From Arsenophonus sp052171895 (GTDB taxonomy: Bacteria > Pseudomonadota > Gammaproteobacteria > Enterobacterales > Enterobacteriaceae): 64,000 nt of DNA. This document shows positions 63,197-64,000 of the stretch, in pieces. The first letter of the stretch is position 1. Each line of letters starts with the position of its first letter. Made by a program: the position numbers and the translations under genes. The notes beneath the pieces were generated by a model, which did no database searches, was not told the DNA's origin, and saw nothing but the letters and a program-made list of their open reading frames with translations. Location: positions 124,001-188,000 of the forward strand of contig JBQMRN010000004.1 in the NCBI GenBank assembly GCA_052171895.1, given 5' to 3'.

Positions 63197-63940
63197 TTAG
63201 GCAGGATTAGGTATATTGATAAAAGTCACCTCAAATCCATAATCTTTTTGCAGCCATTCACCTAACATTTTAACACCAAATTGTTCCGTTGCATGATGAC
63301 CTACGGCATAAAAATGGATCTTCATTTCTCTGGCAATATGGATCGTTTGCTCAGAAACTTCACCGGTAACAAAAGCATCAACACCAGCCTCTGCTGCTTG
63401 TTGAATAAAACTCTGTCCACCCCCAGTACACCAGGCAATGGTGCTGATCTCTTTTGGTCCATTATCACCACAATACAAAGGTTGACGCGCTAATTTATTA
63501 GTTAAACATGACATTAAATCATCAGCAGTTATCGGTTGCGCAAACTTACCTTTTGGTAATAAAGGGGTAATTAGCTCTTCAATATCAACCTCCATTATAT
63601 TTCCTAACTGCGCGTTATTACCTATAACTGGATGTGTATCAAGGGGCAAATGATAAGCATAAAGATTAATTTCATTAGAAAGCAATGTCTTTAATCGATT
63701 ACGCTTCATGTTAAGAATAACAGCGGCTTCATTTTTCCAAAAATAACCATGATGAACAATAATCGCATCGGCAGCTAATTTTACTGCTTCATCAAGTAAT
63801 GCTTGCGATGCAGTCACACCTGTCACTATTTTTTTTATTTCTGAGCGTCCTTCCACTTGAAGCCCATTAGGGGCATAATCTTGATATTCATAAACATTCA
63901 AGTGGGTATTGATTAGTTGTTCTAATTTAATATTATGCAT
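63197..63940 (-). CDS. ybgI: NIF3-family metal-binding protein YbgI
   Basis: Dinuclear-metal Nif3-like hydrolase fold, often labelled GTP cyclohydrolase I type 2 homologue; the physiological role is unsettled. It has 247 residues, equal to E. coli YbgI. Conserved: DYAPNGLQVEGR near residue 21, metal-ligand histidines at 63 and 64 in IVHHGYFWK, LPLDTHPVIGNNAQL, WCTGGGQSFIQQA, TGEVSEQTIH and the GHHATEQFG ligand motif near the end, closing with FINIPNPA. No clear ribosome site precedes the ATG. Intact, divergent in mood from its dead neighbour gltA; the two are also near each other in E. coli. Confidence 0.93.
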   Translation of the reverse strand: MHNIKLEQLINTHLNVYEYQDYAPNGLQVEGRSEIKKIVTGVTASQALLDEAVKLAADAIIVHHGYFWKNEAAVILNMKRNRLKTLLSNEINLYAYHLPLDTHPVIGNNAQLGNIMEVDIEELITPLLPKGKFAQPITADDLMSCLTNKLARQPLYCGDNGPKEISTIAWCTGGGQSFIQQAAEAGVDAFVTGEVSEQTIHIAREMKIHFYAVGHHATEQFGVKMLGEWLQKDYGFEVTFINIPNPA

Positions 63941-64000
63941 TAGTTAATCTAACTTATCCTATTTCTAAAACTGTTTTATTTTATTAAATATTAAACTTAA

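Overview
The window looks like the chromosome of an Enterobacterales bacterium in the middle of genome decay, most probably an insect symbiont. Base composition is AT-rich. By my boundaries only about 24.5 kb (roughly 38%) is intact coding sequence, in 22 genes, and about 22.5 kb (roughly 35%) is dead insertion-sequence material. At least ten recognisable genes are riddled with frameshifts and stops. The ribosomal protein L34 ending LTVSSK and the gene blocks point to the Proteus/Providencia/Photorhabdus/Arsenophonus side of the order. An Arsenophonus-like symbiont is my best guess; this is inference, because no 16S rRNA is present.

Layout. 1-4142: wrecked zinc-type alcohol dehydrogenase, wrecked UDP-sugar epimerase, IS1595 and IS481 remnants. 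4165-5331: intact ugd. 5424-8770: IS graveyard. 8911-12046: priA, rpmE and a dead metJ in the same relative order as in E. coli. 12354-14690: IS debris and a scrap of a prophage tail-fibre assembly gene. 15623-16651: an isolated, very AT-rich but intact LPS-core glycosyltransferase (GT8). 16950-21322: IS256, then an IS91 nested in an IS481. 21443-33168: the classical block mnmE-yidC-yidD-rnpA-rpmH / dnaA-dnaN-(recF dead)-gyrB, with an IS481 between rpmH and dnaA. 33169-36790: hairpin-rich spacer, IS1595, unknown decayed sequence, IS256. 36905-38197: digH. 38402-42321: IS256 remnants around dead pabB and yoaH. 42460-49033: gnd, yoaE-like gene, and asmA, dcd, udk. 49165-51830: second IS91 nested in an IS481. 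51905-55285: dead mrp diverging from metG, whose tRNA-binding C-terminal domain has decayed. 55765-61499: rhtA, a LOG-family gene and more IS fragments. 61735-63020: dead gltA. 63197-63940: ybgI.

What survives is housekeeping: replication initiation (dnaA, dnaN, gyrB, priA), tRNA maturation and modification (rnpA, mnmE), membrane protein insertion (yidC, yidD), ribosomal proteins, pyrimidine salvage (dcd, udk), pentose phosphate flux (gnd) and envelope maintenance (ugd, GT8, asmA, digH). What has been lost is the citrate synthase step of the TCA cycle, p-aminobenzoate synthesis (pabB), methionine repression (metJ), an Fe-S carrier (mrp) and RecF-dependent repair. That pattern fits a nutrient-rich host niche.

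I looked for an undescribed defence, toxin or biosynthetic system and do not see one. There is no CRISPR array, no tRNA or rRNA gene that I can support, and no intact cargo cluster. The most interesting signals are: the MetG truncation at its domain boundary; two IS91 elements sitting at GAAC/CAAG inside IS481 copies; the clustering of dead IS copies on one another; a LOG-family gene whose only plausible full-length start is CTG; and a 44-bp perfect palindrome downstream of gnd.
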